64,000 bases of DNA from an uncultured Ruminococcus sp. (GCA_900541505.1 UQKK01000005.1:76763-140762); one strand, 5' to 3'; shown: positions 1 to 9,088, counted from the stretch's first letter. Program-made: numbers and translations. Notes: a model not told the origin generated them from the sequence alone.

Positions 1-2
1 CG

Positions 3-398
3 GCGGTAGATATCTGGCATTACTGGAGTTATCTGACGGTCATCTATCTGGCGGCACTGCGGCAGACCCCCACGGACCAGGTGGAGGCGGCGAGAGTGGA
101 AGGATGCAACGGCTGGCAGCTGTTCCGCTACATTTATCTTCCGAATATCATGTCCACCGTGAGCCTGATGTTTGTCATGATTACCATCGGTTCCTTCCTG
201 GCATTTGACTACATCAAGCTGATGACCGGAGGAGGTCCCGCCCATGCCACAGAAGTACTTGGAACTTACGCGTATACCTTCGCGTTCAGCTCCATGAAGG
301 TCGGCAAAGCGGCGGCGTGCGGACTGTTTATCAGTTTCTTCGGACTGATTGCGTCCTTTATCTACGCGCGGATAAGCAGAAGAGAAGAGAGAAGATAG
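3..398 (+). CDS. Sugar-type ABC transporter permease, C-terminal part (truncated by window edge)
   Basis: This is the C-terminal part of an inner-membrane permease of a carbohydrate-type ABC importer (MalF/UgpA class); the frame is open from the window edge, so the start lies outside. The visible part carries the cytoplasmic EAA loop that docks on the ATPase (EAARVEGCNGWQLFRYIYLP, about codons 24-43 of the fragment) and then two hydrophobic helices ending in a basic tail. It stops 12 bases before the next permease, so the two are co-transcribed and would form the membrane heterodimer. The binding protein should lie upstream, outside the window. The substrate cannot be read from the permease, but the downstream genes suggest a ribosylated compound. 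Confidence 0.93.
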   Translation, partial: AVDIWHYWSYLTVIYLAALRQTPTDQVEAARVEGCNGWQLFRYIYLPNIMSTVSLMFVMITIGSFLAFDYIKLMTGGGPAHATEVLGTYAYTFAFSSMKVGKAAACGLFISFFGLIASFIYARISRREERR

Positions 399-410
399 GA
401 GGGAAGAGTT

Positions 411-1253
411 ATGGCAGCGGCTTCAAAAAAGAAAAAAATCGGTGTAAACCTGGTCATCCATATCGTCCTTCTGATTCTGGCGGTAATCTGCCTGGCACCG
501 ATTGCACTGGTATTTATCAACAGTTTCAAAGAAAACGCGGAGATTGTGGCAAATCCGCTCTCCATTCCGGTAGTGCTCCATCTGGAGAATTATATTTCGG
601 CGTGGGAGACAGGCAACTTCTCCGTGGGATTTATCAACAGTATCAAACTGACCGGATGTACGGTTATCATCATCCTTATCACGGCAAGTCTGGCGGGGTA
701 TGTGCTCTCCGGCAAACGCATCAAGGGGAGCGGAGCAATCCTGATGTATTTTATGATGGCGATGACAGTTCCCATTCAGTTGTTCTTGTTCCCTTTGTAC
801 TATGTGTACGCGAACCTGAATCTGATTGGAAATATCCCGGCAATCAGCGTGATTCTGGCGGCGCTCTACATGCCTTTATCCGTATTCCTCATGAGAACGT
901 ATTTCCTTAATGTGCCGAGGGAATTGGAGGAGTCCGCGCGCATCGACGGGGCGGGGACGAGACAGGTCATCTGGCACATCATGCGCCCGGTGGTATCCCC
1001 CGGACTCATTACCGTGGCAATCCTGGTAGGGCTGCAGTCCTGGAATGAATACCTGATTTCCTCGACTTTCCTGCAGGGTGCGAAGAACTTTACCGCTACA
1101 TTGGGATTCCTTGCCATGAACGGCTCCTACGGCTCCGACATGGGAATCATGATGGCGGCGGCGTTTACCTTGATTGGACCGATTATCGTATTTTTCCTCT
1201 GCACGCAGAGATACTTTGTAGATGGTATGGTCAGCGGCGCAGTAAAGGGCTAG
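411..1253 (+). CDS. Sugar-type ABC transporter permease (MalG/UgpE class)
   Basis: Complete 280-residue permease with six predicted membrane helices, the partner of the preceding permease. A basic N-terminus (SKKKK) precedes the first helix, and the EAA loop is present around residues 170-190 (ELEESARIDGAG). It starts at ATG after a good ribosome-binding site (aggaggg, 397-403). Length and layout match the MalG/UgpE/MsmG class (BPD_transp_1 domain). It is followed after 68 bases by the first ADP-ribosylglycohydrolase gene, so import is physically linked to the catabolic genes. No ATPase gene is seen in the window; a shared MsmK-type ATPase elsewhere would be usual for Bacillota. Confidence 0.94.
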   Translation: MAAASKKKKIGVNLVIHIVLLILAVICLAPIALVFINSFKENAEIVANPLSIPVVLHLENYISAWETGNFSVGFINSIKLTGCTVIIILITASLAGYVLSGKRIKGSGAILMYFMMAMTVPIQLFLFPLYYVYANLNLIGNIPAISVILAALYMPLSVFLMRTYFLNVPRELEESARIDGAGTRQVIWHIMRPVVSPGLITVAILVGLQSWNEYLISSTFLQGAKNFTATLGFLAMNGSYGSDMGIMMAAAFTLIGPIIVFFLCTQRYFVDGMVSGAVKG

Positions 1254-1321
1254 GAAACACTTTACTGTGCGGACGCTGACACCACGGTACAGAATAAGAC
1301 TGAAAATATAAGGAGGATGAC

Positions 1322-3439
1322 ATGAGTATCAAACAGTATCAGAATACCATTTATGCCGGAGTCCTTGGAAAGATTATCGGCGTTTATCTGGGGAGACCGG
1401 TGGAAGGCTGGACATTTGAGAATATCCGGGATACCTTCGGTGAGATTTACTACTACAAAAATCATAAGACAGGGGCGCCTCTGATTGTCCCGGACGATGA
1501 TATTTCCGGTACCTTCGCGTTTTTCCGCGCTCTGGAGGACACAGGGTATGACCCGGATATCTCCGCAGAGGAGATTGGCAACGCCTGGCTCAACTATATT
1601 GTGGAAAATGAGACCATTCTCTGGTGGGGCGGTCTGTGCAGGAGCACAGAGCACACCGCGTACATCCGCTTAAAGAACGGCATCAAAGCGCCGGAGAGCG
1701 GGAGCGAAAAATTAAATGGAAAGAGCATGTCAGAGCAGATTGGCTCGGAAATCTTTATTGATACATGGGCGCTCGTGAATCCCAACAACCCCAGAAGAGC
1801 GGCGGAGATGGCGAGAAAGGCAGCCAGTGTCAGCCACGATGGACTTGCCATTGATGCGGCGGTTTATCTGGCGGTCATGGAGTCTTTAGCCTTTGAGGAG
1901 AAAGACATTGACCGTCTGCTGGATATGGGGCTTACTTACATAGACAATCCGTTTTTCAAAGACTTGGTGGCGGAACTGCGCAGAAGGTGCAGGGAGGCGA
2001 AAGACTGGTATGAGGTGAGAGAGTGGATTGCCAAAGAGCACGGTTATGACAAATATCCCGGCAACTGCCCCATGGTGACAAACCATTTAACCCTTCTTAT
2101 GGCGTTCATCATGGGCGGGGATGATTTCGCGAAATCCTGCATGATTGCCTGCTCCGCCGGATGGGATACGGACTGCAACTCCGGAAATGTGGGCTGCTTA
2201 AACGGCATCCGTCTGGGGCTTGAAGGATTTGCGAAAGGCGCGGATATCCGCAAACCGGTGGCAGACAGATTGTATGTCGTGACCAGCGACAGCGGAGAGA
2301 CCATTTCCGATGCGGTTCTGGAGACGAGAAAAATCGTCCGCGCTGCCGCGGCGCTGGAGGGCGAAGAAATCGACATTCCTAAAGAGAGATACGCTTTTGA
2401 ATATCCCGGCAGTGTGCAGGGAGTTGTCCCCTTTGACGGCAATGTGGAGGAGCAGGTGCTTTCCGGTATCGAGAACAGCTATGAGACAACCGGGGAATAT
2501 GGATGCCGGATTTCCTATACAGGACTGGGGAAAGGCGTGCACGCTTCCTGCTGTGTGGATACTTTCATTGACTTAAAGCCCAAGGGCAAGGAGGGCACCA
2601 GTTACTTTGACGTACTCTGTTCCCCGACTCTTTACAGCGGGCAGGAAGTCAAAGCAGTTGTCAGGGCTGCGGAAGAAAAGAATCCCGATTTTCAGTTCTT
2701 TATTCAGTATTTTGACGAGAACGATGAACTGGACATGTGCTATGGCGAAAAGACAGCGCTTGTCAAGGGAGAGAACGAGATTGTATGGGAAGTGCCGGAC
2801 ACAAAGGGACATGCCATCTATCGTCTGGGAATCTGCCTGACAAGCGGGGAACGTCTGGATGGAAGCATTATCTTAAAGACTCTGGACTTTAGCAACGCGC
2901 CGATTCGCTACGAGATGGGGCGCTCCATGGAGATGACGCCGACACTGACCCCGTGGACGACCACCACGGCATGGCTGAAGACCTTTGTCTCCTCGGCAGA
3001 CCACTTTAACCCGGATTACACAGTGACCTTCTCCATCTGTCACGAATATGACAACGGAGTGGTGGCGACCGGAACCAGCGACTGGGACGACTACGCGGTA
3101 TCCTCTGTCATCACCTTCTCCCAGCAGAATCTTGCGGGACTGGTGGCGAGAGCCAAGGGGCACCGTCAATATTACGGGGCAGTCTTCACAGAGGGCGTGG
3201 CAAGGATTTACCGGCAGAAGGATGAGAAGAGGGTAACTCTGGCGGAGGTGCCCTATGACTACAAGATAGATAACACCTACAGGCTGACCTTCAAAGTCAA
3301 GGGAGACAGTCTGGAACTTGATGTGGACGATAAGCCGGTGCTGCGCGCAAAGGACAGTGCATATAAGAGCGGACAGGCAGGATATGTGGTGGATTCCGGC
3401 GCAATCTTAGGCGACGGATTCCTGGTGACAAGGATATAG
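1322..3439 (+). CDS. ADP-ribosylglycohydrolase-like protein with C-terminal beta-sandwich region (copy 1)
   Basis: A 705-residue protein. The N-terminal half (about residues 5-330) is an ADP-ribosylglycohydrolase (DraG/ARH) domain: the metal-binding acidic motif DDDISGT is at 58-64 and the second metal motif WDTDC at 281-285. Enzymes of this fold use two Mg ions to cleave the N- or O-glycosidic bond to ribose. The remaining 370 residues have alternating hydrophobic strands and look like one or two concanavalin/LamG-like sandwich domains, not usual in plain DraG proteins of about 300 residues. No signal peptide is visible, so it should be cytoplasmic. The start ATG follows aaggagg at 1310-1316. 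The next gene is a close paralogue. The substrate is unknown; I infer a ribosylated small molecule delivered by the adjacent importer. Confidence 0.85.
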   Translation: MSIKQYQNTIYAGVLGKIIGVYLGRPVEGWTFENIRDTFGEIYYYKNHKTGAPLIVPDDDISGTFAFFRALEDTGYDPDISAEEIGNAWLNYIVENETILWWGGLCRSTEHTAYIRLKNGIKAPESGSEKLNGKSMSEQIGSEIFIDTWALVNPNNPRRAAEMARKAASVSHDGLAIDAAVYLAVMESLAFEEKDIDRLLDMGLTYIDNPFFKDLVAELRRRCREAKDWYEVREWIAKEHGYDKYPGNCPMVTNHLTLLMAFIMGGDDFAKSCMIACSAGWDTDCNSGNVGCLNGIRLGLEGFAKGADIRKPVADRLYVVTSDSGETISDAVLETRKIVRAAAALEGEEIDIPKERYAFEYPGSVQGVVPFDGNVEEQVLSGIENSYETTGEYGCRISYTGLGKGVHASCCVDTFIDLKPKGKEGTSYFDVLCSPTLYSGQEVKAVVRAAEEKNPDFQFFIQYFDENDELDMCYGEKTALVKGENEIVWEVPDTKGHAIYRLGICLTSGERLDGSIILKTLDFSNAPIRYEMGRSMEMTPTLTPWTTTTAWLKTFVSSADHFNPDYTVTFSICHEYDNGVVATGTSDWDDYAVSSVITFSQQNLAGLVARAKGHRQYYGAVFTEGVARIYRQKDEKRVTLAEVPYDYKIDNTYRLTFKVKGDSLELDVDDKPVLRAKDSAYKSGQAGYVVDSGAILGDGFLVTRI

Positions 3440-3520
3440 GTTTATACAGATTCCTGACAGAACCGTTTTCGGTTACAGGGACTTTTGGATGAGAAAGATT
3501 TGACAGGAGAGAGATGGAAC

Positions 3521-5635
3521 ATGAGTATCAAACAGTATGAAAATCAAATCTATGCGGGAGTGCTGGGAAAAATCCTCGGTGTCTATCTGGGGCGTCCTGT
3601 GGAGGGTTGGAGCTACCAGAAGATACAGGATACTTTCGGGGAAGTCTCCTACTATGTGCATGACAAAGTGGGCGTGCCATTGATTGTGGCAGACGATGAT
3701 ATTTCCGGCACTTTTGCCTTCTTCCGCGCCATTGCGGACAACGGATTTAAGAAAGACACCACGGCGGAGGAATTTGGAAAAACGTGGCTCAACTATATCA
3801 TAGAGAATAAGACCATCCTCTGGTGGGGAGGTCTGGGACGCTCCACAGAGCACACCGCTTTTCTGAATCTGAAAAACGGCATCGAAGCTCCCATGAGCGG
3901 TTCCATTGAGGTCAACGGAAAGACCCTGGCAGAGCAGATTGGCGCCCAGATTTTTATTGACGCCATCGCCATGGCTTGCCCCAATGACCCGGAACTGGCA
4001 GTAAAATTGGTGCGCGCTGCCGCAAGTGTCAGCCATGACGGTCTGGCGGTGGATGCGGCGTGCCATCTGGCGGCGCTGGAAGCTCTCGCTTTTGAAGAAA
4101 AGGACATCGACGTCCTGCTTGACAAGGCGTCTGCTTACATAAAAAATGAAGAATTAAAGGCAATCATCGCGGACGTGCGGGACATCTGCTCGAAAGAGAA
4201 AGACTGGAGAAAGGTGCGCGCTTATCTGGACCCGAAATACGGATATGAGGTGTATCCGGGGTGCTGTCACATGGTGCCGAACCATGTGATGGTCATCGCG
4301 TCCATCATTCTGGGCGGAGATGATTTCCAGAAATCCATCACCATCGCGTCCTCAGCGGCGTGGGATACAGACTGCAATGCCGGAAATGTGGGAGCATTTA
4401 ACGGTATCCGTCTGGGAGTAGAGGGAATCAATGCGGGCGCGGACTTCAGAGGTCCGGTCTCTGATTTGATGTATGTGGTGACATCCGACGGCGGTTCCGT
4501 TGTGACGGACGCGGTGTTGGAGACAAAGAAGATTGCCCTCACAGCGGCGAAGATGGCGGGGGAGGACTATACCCCTTCCAAAGAGCGTTATACCTTTGAA
4601 TATCCGGGAAGCACCCAGGGATTTTTGAAGTGCGAGTATCACACGCTGGATGCGGCCGGTGTGCGGATATTGAATGAGAATGAAGTGTCAGGCGAAAACG
4701 GGCTGCGCGTCGAGTGTGCGCATGTGGCAAAGGGAGTGAGCGCCAATGTGGCAACCCAGACCTTTATCGATTTCTCCAAGCTGGCGCAGAATTTCTCCAC
4801 GGTCGCATCGCCCACCCTCTACTCTTCCCAGGTGGTAAGCACGGAGGTAAGTCTGGACGAAAAGAGCGGGGACCGCGAGGATATCCGTGTGCGCCCCTAC
4901 ATTCTGTACTACGATATCGACAATGCGGTGCAGGTAAAATATGGAGAAGAATGGCAGATAGGAAAGGACAGACAGGTATTTGACTGGCAGGTGCCGGATA
5001 CAGAGGGCATGTCCATCTTCAAGCTGGGGTACCAGATTTTAAGCGACACCCGGTTTGACGGCGCGGTCATCCTGCATAAGATAGACTGGAACGGCGCTCC
5101 GGCGGACTTCGCGCAGCGGGGGATGCTCATGAACTCCATCTGGAATACCAATCCGTTGTGGCTGGCGGGATTTGCCAGCTCCGCGGTACAGTTCGCGGCG
5201 GACTTTAAGAGAACCTACTGCGTATCCAATGTGGAGGACGACGGTGTTGTCACCATCGGAAGCAAAGAGTGGAAGGATTACAGTGTGGAGTCCACCCTCT
5301 ACTTCAGCCTCCACAGAGAAGGCGGCATGGTCTTAAGAAGCGTGGGACATAAGCGGTTTTACGCGGCAGTATTGAGCGGCTGGAAGAAGGCACAGATTCT
5401 GCTGGTAAAAGACAGGGAGAAGAAGGTACTGGGCGAAGTAGATTATTCTTATGTCGAGGATGAGGGCTACCGTCTGAAATTCTCGGCGCAGCAGGATACC
5501 CTGCGTCTGGATGTGAACGGGGAAACCCTGCTGGAGGTCAAAGATGACACTTACACAGAAGGCGGAGCGGGATTTGTGATTTCTGGTGGAACCATGACCT
5601 GCGACAGCTTTATCGTGACAGGCGGGGAGGAATGA
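3521..5635 (+). CDS. ADP-ribosylglycohydrolase-like protein with C-terminal beta-sandwich region (copy 2)
   Basis: A 704-residue paralogue of the preceding gene, alike over its full length, with DDDISGT again at 58-64 and WDTDC at 281-285. I chose the ATG at 3521 because the protein then begins MSIKQYENQIYAG, matching copy 1, and aggaga lies 10 bases upstream; an in-frame TTG at 3485 would add 12 unsupported residues. The catalytic half is better conserved between the copies than the C-terminal sandwich half, which suggests duplication followed by divergence in substrate choice. Its stop codon overlaps the start of the PfkB kinase gene, indicating translational coupling. Confidence 0.85.
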   Translation: MSIKQYENQIYAGVLGKILGVYLGRPVEGWSYQKIQDTFGEVSYYVHDKVGVPLIVADDDISGTFAFFRAIADNGFKKDTTAEEFGKTWLNYIIENKTILWWGGLGRSTEHTAFLNLKNGIEAPMSGSIEVNGKTLAEQIGAQIFIDAIAMACPNDPELAVKLVRAAASVSHDGLAVDAACHLAALEALAFEEKDIDVLLDKASAYIKNEELKAIIADVRDICSKEKDWRKVRAYLDPKYGYEVYPGCCHMVPNHVMVIASIILGGDDFQKSITIASSAAWDTDCNAGNVGAFNGIRLGVEGINAGADFRGPVSDLMYVVTSDGGSVVTDAVLETKKIALTAAKMAGEDYTPSKERYTFEYPGSTQGFLKCEYHTLDAAGVRILNENEVSGENGLRVECAHVAKGVSANVATQTFIDFSKLAQNFSTVASPTLYSSQVVSTEVSLDEKSGDREDIRVRPYILYYDIDNAVQVKYGEEWQIGKDRQVFDWQVPDTEGMSIFKLGYQILSDTRFDGAVILHKIDWNGAPADFAQRGMLMNSIWNTNPLWLAGFASSAVQFAADFKRTYCVSNVEDDGVVTIGSKEWKDYSVESTLYFSLHREGGMVLRSVGHKRFYAAVLSGWKKAQILLVKDREKKVLGEVDYSYVEDEGYRLKFSAQQDTLRLDVNGETLLEVKDDTYTEGGAGFVISGGTMTCDSFIVTGGEE

Positions 5636-6531
5636 TGATGAAGTATGCAGTTGTGTCCGCGGTGGTGACGGATGAAATCCATTTTGCGGACGGCAGAGAA
5701 AAGATTGTTCCCGGAGGCGCGGGTATTTATGCCATGTGCGGTATCCGGCTCTGGGAGGATGACGTGCAGGTTGTGACCGGAGCGGGGGAGGACTACCGCG
5801 CCCTTCACGGAGCATGGTATGAGAAAAACCACATTTCCATGGATGGTCTGAAAATAAAAGATGAAAAATCGCCCTACACCGTGATTCAGTATTTTGACGA
5901 TGGGGAGCGGGAGGAGACGCCCCGCTACGGGCTGGCTCATTTTCAGAAGCTGGAGACTACAGGGGAGGAGATGCGCCCCCTGTTCGATACGTTCGATGGC
6001 ATCTATATTTTCAAGAATACCGACGAGGCATTCTGGGCGGAGACTTTAAAAGCCCGCCAGGGCTATACCGGCAAGGTGATGTGGGAGATTGCGGCGGACG
6101 CGGCGTTTAAAGAAAATCTGGAAACAGTAGAGAACATCGCCAGGCAGATGGATGCCTTTTCCATCAATATGACGGAGGCGAGACATCTCTTCGGGACAGA
6201 TTCCCGCGAGGACATCATCGAACAATTAAAAAAATGGGGATTGGAACTGATTTTTCTGCGCCAGGGCGCTAAGGGAGCGGTCATGATTTCCAAAGACGAG
6301 ACCGTGGAAGTGGGCTCTGTGCCGGATGTGAAGGTGGAGGACCCCACAGGCGGCGGCAACAGTTCCACCGGCGGGGTGCTGTGCGGTCTGGTAAACGGAT
6401 ACAGCCCCGAAATCTGCGGGAAGATGGGAAGCATCTCCGCGGCAATGTGTATCTCCCAGTACGGGGTGCCCCAGGAGATTACGGAAGAAATGCGCACAGA
6501 AGCGCGCAGAAAAGCTGGAATTGAGGTGTAA
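5632..6531 (+). CDS. PfkB-family carbohydrate kinase with Asn in the catalytic-base position
   Basis: A 299-residue ribokinase-fold protein. The C-terminal signature that normally reads DTxGAGD is here DPTGGGNSSTGG (about residues 238-249), so the catalytic-base aspartate is replaced by asparagine. The N-terminal lid and Gly-Gly substrate motif are also weak (GGAGIYAM near residue 26). It may be a kinase with altered chemistry, a nucleoside- or sugar-binding protein, or a member of a PfkB branch that naturally carries Asn. Three consecutive in-frame ATGs (5632, 5635, 5638) follow ggggagg, and the first overlaps the upstream stop. Its place next to two glycohydrolases suggests it handles the released sugar or an intermediate. 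Confidence 0.82.
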   Translation: MMMKYAVVSAVVTDEIHFADGREKIVPGGAGIYAMCGIRLWEDDVQVVTGAGEDYRALHGAWYEKNHISMDGLKIKDEKSPYTVIQYFDDGEREETPRYGLAHFQKLETTGEEMRPLFDTFDGIYIFKNTDEAFWAETLKARQGYTGKVMWEIAADAAFKENLETVENIARQMDAFSINMTEARHLFGTDSREDIIEQLKKWGLELIFLRQGAKGAVMISKDETVEVGSVPDVKVEDPTGGGNSSTGGVLCGLVNGYSPEICGKMGSISAAMCISQYGVPQEITEEMRTEARRKAGIEV

Positions 6532-6534
6532 GAC

Positions 6535-7455
6535 ATGTTGAGCGATAAAATCCGTGCAAAAAAATCTATCCAGAAAATGCACGAAATGTATGAATATTAT
6601 CATAATGTGCCGGAGCGGGGGCTGGTGATTGACGGCAAACCCGCCATGACACAGATAGACCCGGAAAAAGTGGGAGACTTTGTACTGATAACCGTGAGAG
6701 ACCCGCTTTGTGCCTATGACAAAGACCCGGCGAGGGTCATTGCCGACAAGCTAGAAGATGCAGAGCTTATCGGGCAGTCCGGGATGTTTGTAAGCTACAC
6801 GGGAACCTACAAAGGCGCGAAAATCAGCGTGGTGAGCGGTGGCAGCGGCTCTCCGGAGGTGGAGCTCCTTCTCTATGATTACATGGAGTATACGGATGCC
6901 CACACCTTCCTGCGGGTCGGCGGTTCCGGCGGAATCGGGGATGAAGTGAAACCGGGAGACATTGTCATCTCCAGCGGTGTGGTGCGCGAGGAGGGCATGA
7001 CGAAAGCCTATGTCCCGGCGGCATACCCGGCGGTGAGCAGCTATGAAGTGGTAAACGCCATGGTGCAGGCGGCGGAACAATTAAAAGCCTCCTACCATGT
7101 GGGAACCACAGTGTCAGTGGACAGCGATTTCATCGGCGGCGGGCGTCCCGGTGTGGGCGGCTACATGCAGCCATGGAACATTGATTTCGCGGGAATCTAC
7201 AACCGGGCGGGCGTGTTAAACGGAGACCGGGAGTCCGCGGCGATTGTGACACTCTCCGCCCTCTTTGGCAGAAGAGGAGGGTCTATCTGTTCTGTGGCGG
7301 ATAACCTGTGTACCGGAGAAAAATTCCACGCGGGCAGCGGGCATGGCTCTGCCATTGATATCGCTTTAGAAGGCTGCGCGATTTTAAATGAAATGGATAA
7401 ACAAAAAAAGAATGCGGGGAAACGCTACTGGCACCCCGGCATGGAAAAGGAGTAA
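6535..7455 (+). CDS. Nucleoside phosphorylase family protein (PNP/UDP type)
   Basis: A 306-residue member of the purine-nucleoside/uridine phosphorylase superfamily, which exchanges the base of a nucleoside for phosphate to give ribose-1-phosphate. Recognisable pieces are the phosphate-site segment (VSGGSGSPEVELLLYD, about residues 101-116), the hydrophobic strand with LRVGGSGGIG (about 125-134) and the later DSDFIGGGRPG. It is longer than DeoD (233 residues in this operon) and only distantly similar to it, so the operon has two phosphorylases with probably different substrates. Start ATG at 6535 follows gaggtg (6522-6527), just after the kinase stop. Uridine phosphorylase is the nearest familiar type, but I cannot fix the base specificity. 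Confidence 0.82.
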   Translation: MLSDKIRAKKSIQKMHEMYEYYHNVPERGLVIDGKPAMTQIDPEKVGDFVLITVRDPLCAYDKDPARVIADKLEDAELIGQSGMFVSYTGTYKGAKISVVSGGSGSPEVELLLYDYMEYTDAHTFLRVGGSGGIGDEVKPGDIVISSGVVREEGMTKAYVPAAYPAVSSYEVVNAMVQAAEQLKASYHVGTTVSVDSDFIGGGRPGVGGYMQPWNIDFAGIYNRAGVLNGDRESAAIVTLSALFGRRGGSICSVADNLCTGEKFHAGSGHGSAIDIALEGCAILNEMDKQKKNAGKRYWHPGMEKE

Positions 7456-7459
7456 TTGT

Positions 7460-8599
7460 ATGGAGAAAAAGGGTAATCCGATGAGCAGACAGGTAATGAG
7501 CCTGCCGGAGCTGATAGAGAAACAGTATGAAGATTTGGAGCCAAAAACAAGGACCGTCCTTTCTTTCCAGGAAATCTTTAATATTCAGAGAATTGTCCTG
7601 GTCGGATGCGGGGATTCCTACGCCGCGGCGATGGCGACCAAGCATGCCTTTGAGATGCTGACCGGGATTCCTACGGAGGTCGTGACCGCGCTGGAGCTTG
7701 GCAGGTATTACTGTAAAAAACACATGGGCGTGGACTGCAGAAATCCCCTTGTCATCGCGGTCAGCAATTCCGGGACCGGGGCGAGAGTGGCAGAGGCGGT
7801 TAAGAGAGCCAGAAAGCACGGCTGCTTTGTCCTGGGCGTGACAGGGAATGTAGAATCCCCTCTTGGAAAGAACTCGGACAAAATCCTGAAGCTGGATATC
7901 CCGTCCTTCGAGGGGGCGCCTGGAACGAGAAGCTACATGGTGAGCGTGATGTCGCTTCTGCTCCTTGCCATCCGCTTCGGGGAAGTGCGGATGAACTATA
8001 CCATGGATACCGCCATGGCATACAGAGAAGAGATGAAGCGCCAGGGAGAAGAACTTAAAAAACTGCTTCCTGAGATGGACGAAGCGTGCTTCAAGGTGGC
8101 GGAAGCCTGGAAGGATTTCCCCTGCTATGATTTTGTGGGCGGCGGTTTCGACTATGCCACTGCCTGGTTCGGACAGGCGAAAATCCTGGAAGCGACCGGG
8201 AAATTTGCCATGCATATCAACACCGAAGAGTGGTTCCACTTAAACTTCTTCGCAAGAGACGCAAAGCATATGGGAACTGTTGTGGTCGCCAACACCACAA
8301 ATCCGGCGCACAGCCGCTCGAAAGAGCTCGTAAAATACGCCAATGTCCTGCACCGTCCGCTGGTGGTTATCACTGACGGGGATGCCTCCGATTTCAACGG
8401 CGAGGAAGCCATCTACATCAAAGTGCCGAAACCTGAGGCACAGATTCTCATGCCGCTGACACATTTTGCGCCGGTATGCCTCATTGCCGCTTATATTTCC
8501 GAACTCATCGGGGAGAAATACGGCAGAGGATGCGAGGGAGACTGGTCTTTCGCCCAGGGCGGCGCCGGAGTTATCAACAGTGAGATTATCGTGGATTGA
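7460..8599 (+). CDS. Double-SIS-domain sugar isomerase/deglycase-like protein
   Basis: A 379-residue cytoplasmic protein with two SIS (sugar isomerase) domains like the isomerase half of GlmS, AgaS or the FrlB deglycase. The first has VGCGDSYAAAMA (about residues 43-54) followed by AVSNSGTGARV, the typical phosphosugar-binding serines; the second spans roughly residues 220-340. The ATG at 7460 is placed 7 bases after aaggag inside the end of the previous gene; a second ATG at 7481 is possible. With a PfkB kinase in the same operon it recalls the FrlB/FrlD pair, which handles Amadori products, so the substrate could be an aminated or glycated pentose phosphate. That link is inference. Confidence 0.8.
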   Translation: MEKKGNPMSRQVMSLPELIEKQYEDLEPKTRTVLSFQEIFNIQRIVLVGCGDSYAAAMATKHAFEMLTGIPTEVVTALELGRYYCKKHMGVDCRNPLVIAVSNSGTGARVAEAVKRARKHGCFVLGVTGNVESPLGKNSDKILKLDIPSFEGAPGTRSYMVSVMSLLLLAIRFGEVRMNYTMDTAMAYREEMKRQGEELKKLLPEMDEACFKVAEAWKDFPCYDFVGGGFDYATAWFGQAKILEATGKFAMHINTEEWFHLNFFARDAKHMGTVVVANTTNPAHSRSKELVKYANVLHRPLVVITDGDASDFNGEEAIYIKVPKPEAQILMPLTHFAPVCLIAAYISELIGEKYGRGCEGDWSFAQGGAGVINSEIIVD

Positions 8600-8668
8600 G
8601 AATACAAGAGAAATCACTGTGAAGAAAATCGTGAGAATCGCGGATTACGTAAATAAAGGAGTAGAAGT

Positions 8669-9073
8669 ATGCTGAAGAATTTTAAGATAGAGACGAAGTA
8701 TAATGATGTGTACGACATCACGGAGCAGGTCCTTAAGACTGTGGAGGAGAGCGGTGTGAAGGAGGGAACCTGCATCGTGTACAATACCCATTCTACCGCA
8801 GGTCTGACGGTATTTTCCCCGTGGGACCCGGACGGCTTTCTGGATTTGGACGATGAAATCCGCAGGCTGGTGCCGACCCGTCTGGATTTCAAACATCAGC
8901 ATGACACCCCGCAGGATGCCGCGGGACATATCAAGTGCGCGATGTTCGGCGTGTCCTTAAGCTTTATCGTGACAGAGGGAAAACTGTTACTGGGCGGTTC
9001 CCAGCACATTTACTTCCTGGAATTTGACGGACCAAGGAAACGGGAATTTTATGTGAAGGTAGTAAGCGACTAA
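8669..9073 (+). CDS. YjbQ-family protein (UPF0047)
   Basis: A 134-residue protein of the YjbQ/UPF0047 family, a compact single-domain fold of about 130-140 residues. Diagnostic pieces are NTHSTAGL (about residues 38-45), HDTPQDAAGHIK (about 77-88, with the conserved His residues of the family) and the C-terminal GGSQHIYFLEFDGPR. Some family members show weak thiamine-phosphate synthase activity, but the physiological role is not settled. The start ATG at 8669 follows aaaggag at 8656-8662. Its presence within a nucleoside/ribose operon is noteworthy and could mean a role in breaking down a phosphorylated or glycosylated intermediate; this is inference. Confidence 0.9.
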   Translation: MLKNFKIETKYNDVYDITEQVLKTVEESGVKEGTCIVYNTHSTAGLTVFSPWDPDGFLDLDDEIRRLVPTRLDFKHQHDTPQDAAGHIKCAMFGVSLSFIVTEGKLLLGGSQHIYFLEFDGPRKREFYVKVVSD

Positions 9074-9088
9074 AGGAGGAAAAGGAAG

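Noticed and set aside
317..910. Long plus-strand open frame in another phase over the permease genes
   Set aside because: It overlaps the well-supported permease at 411-1253 in another frame and encodes a low-complexity basic sequence with no family likeness.
7283..8239. 318-codon minus-strand open frame over the SIS and phosphorylase genes
   Set aside because: Antisense shadow of strongly coding plus-strand genes; the peptide is rich in His, Arg and Pro and resembles nothing known.
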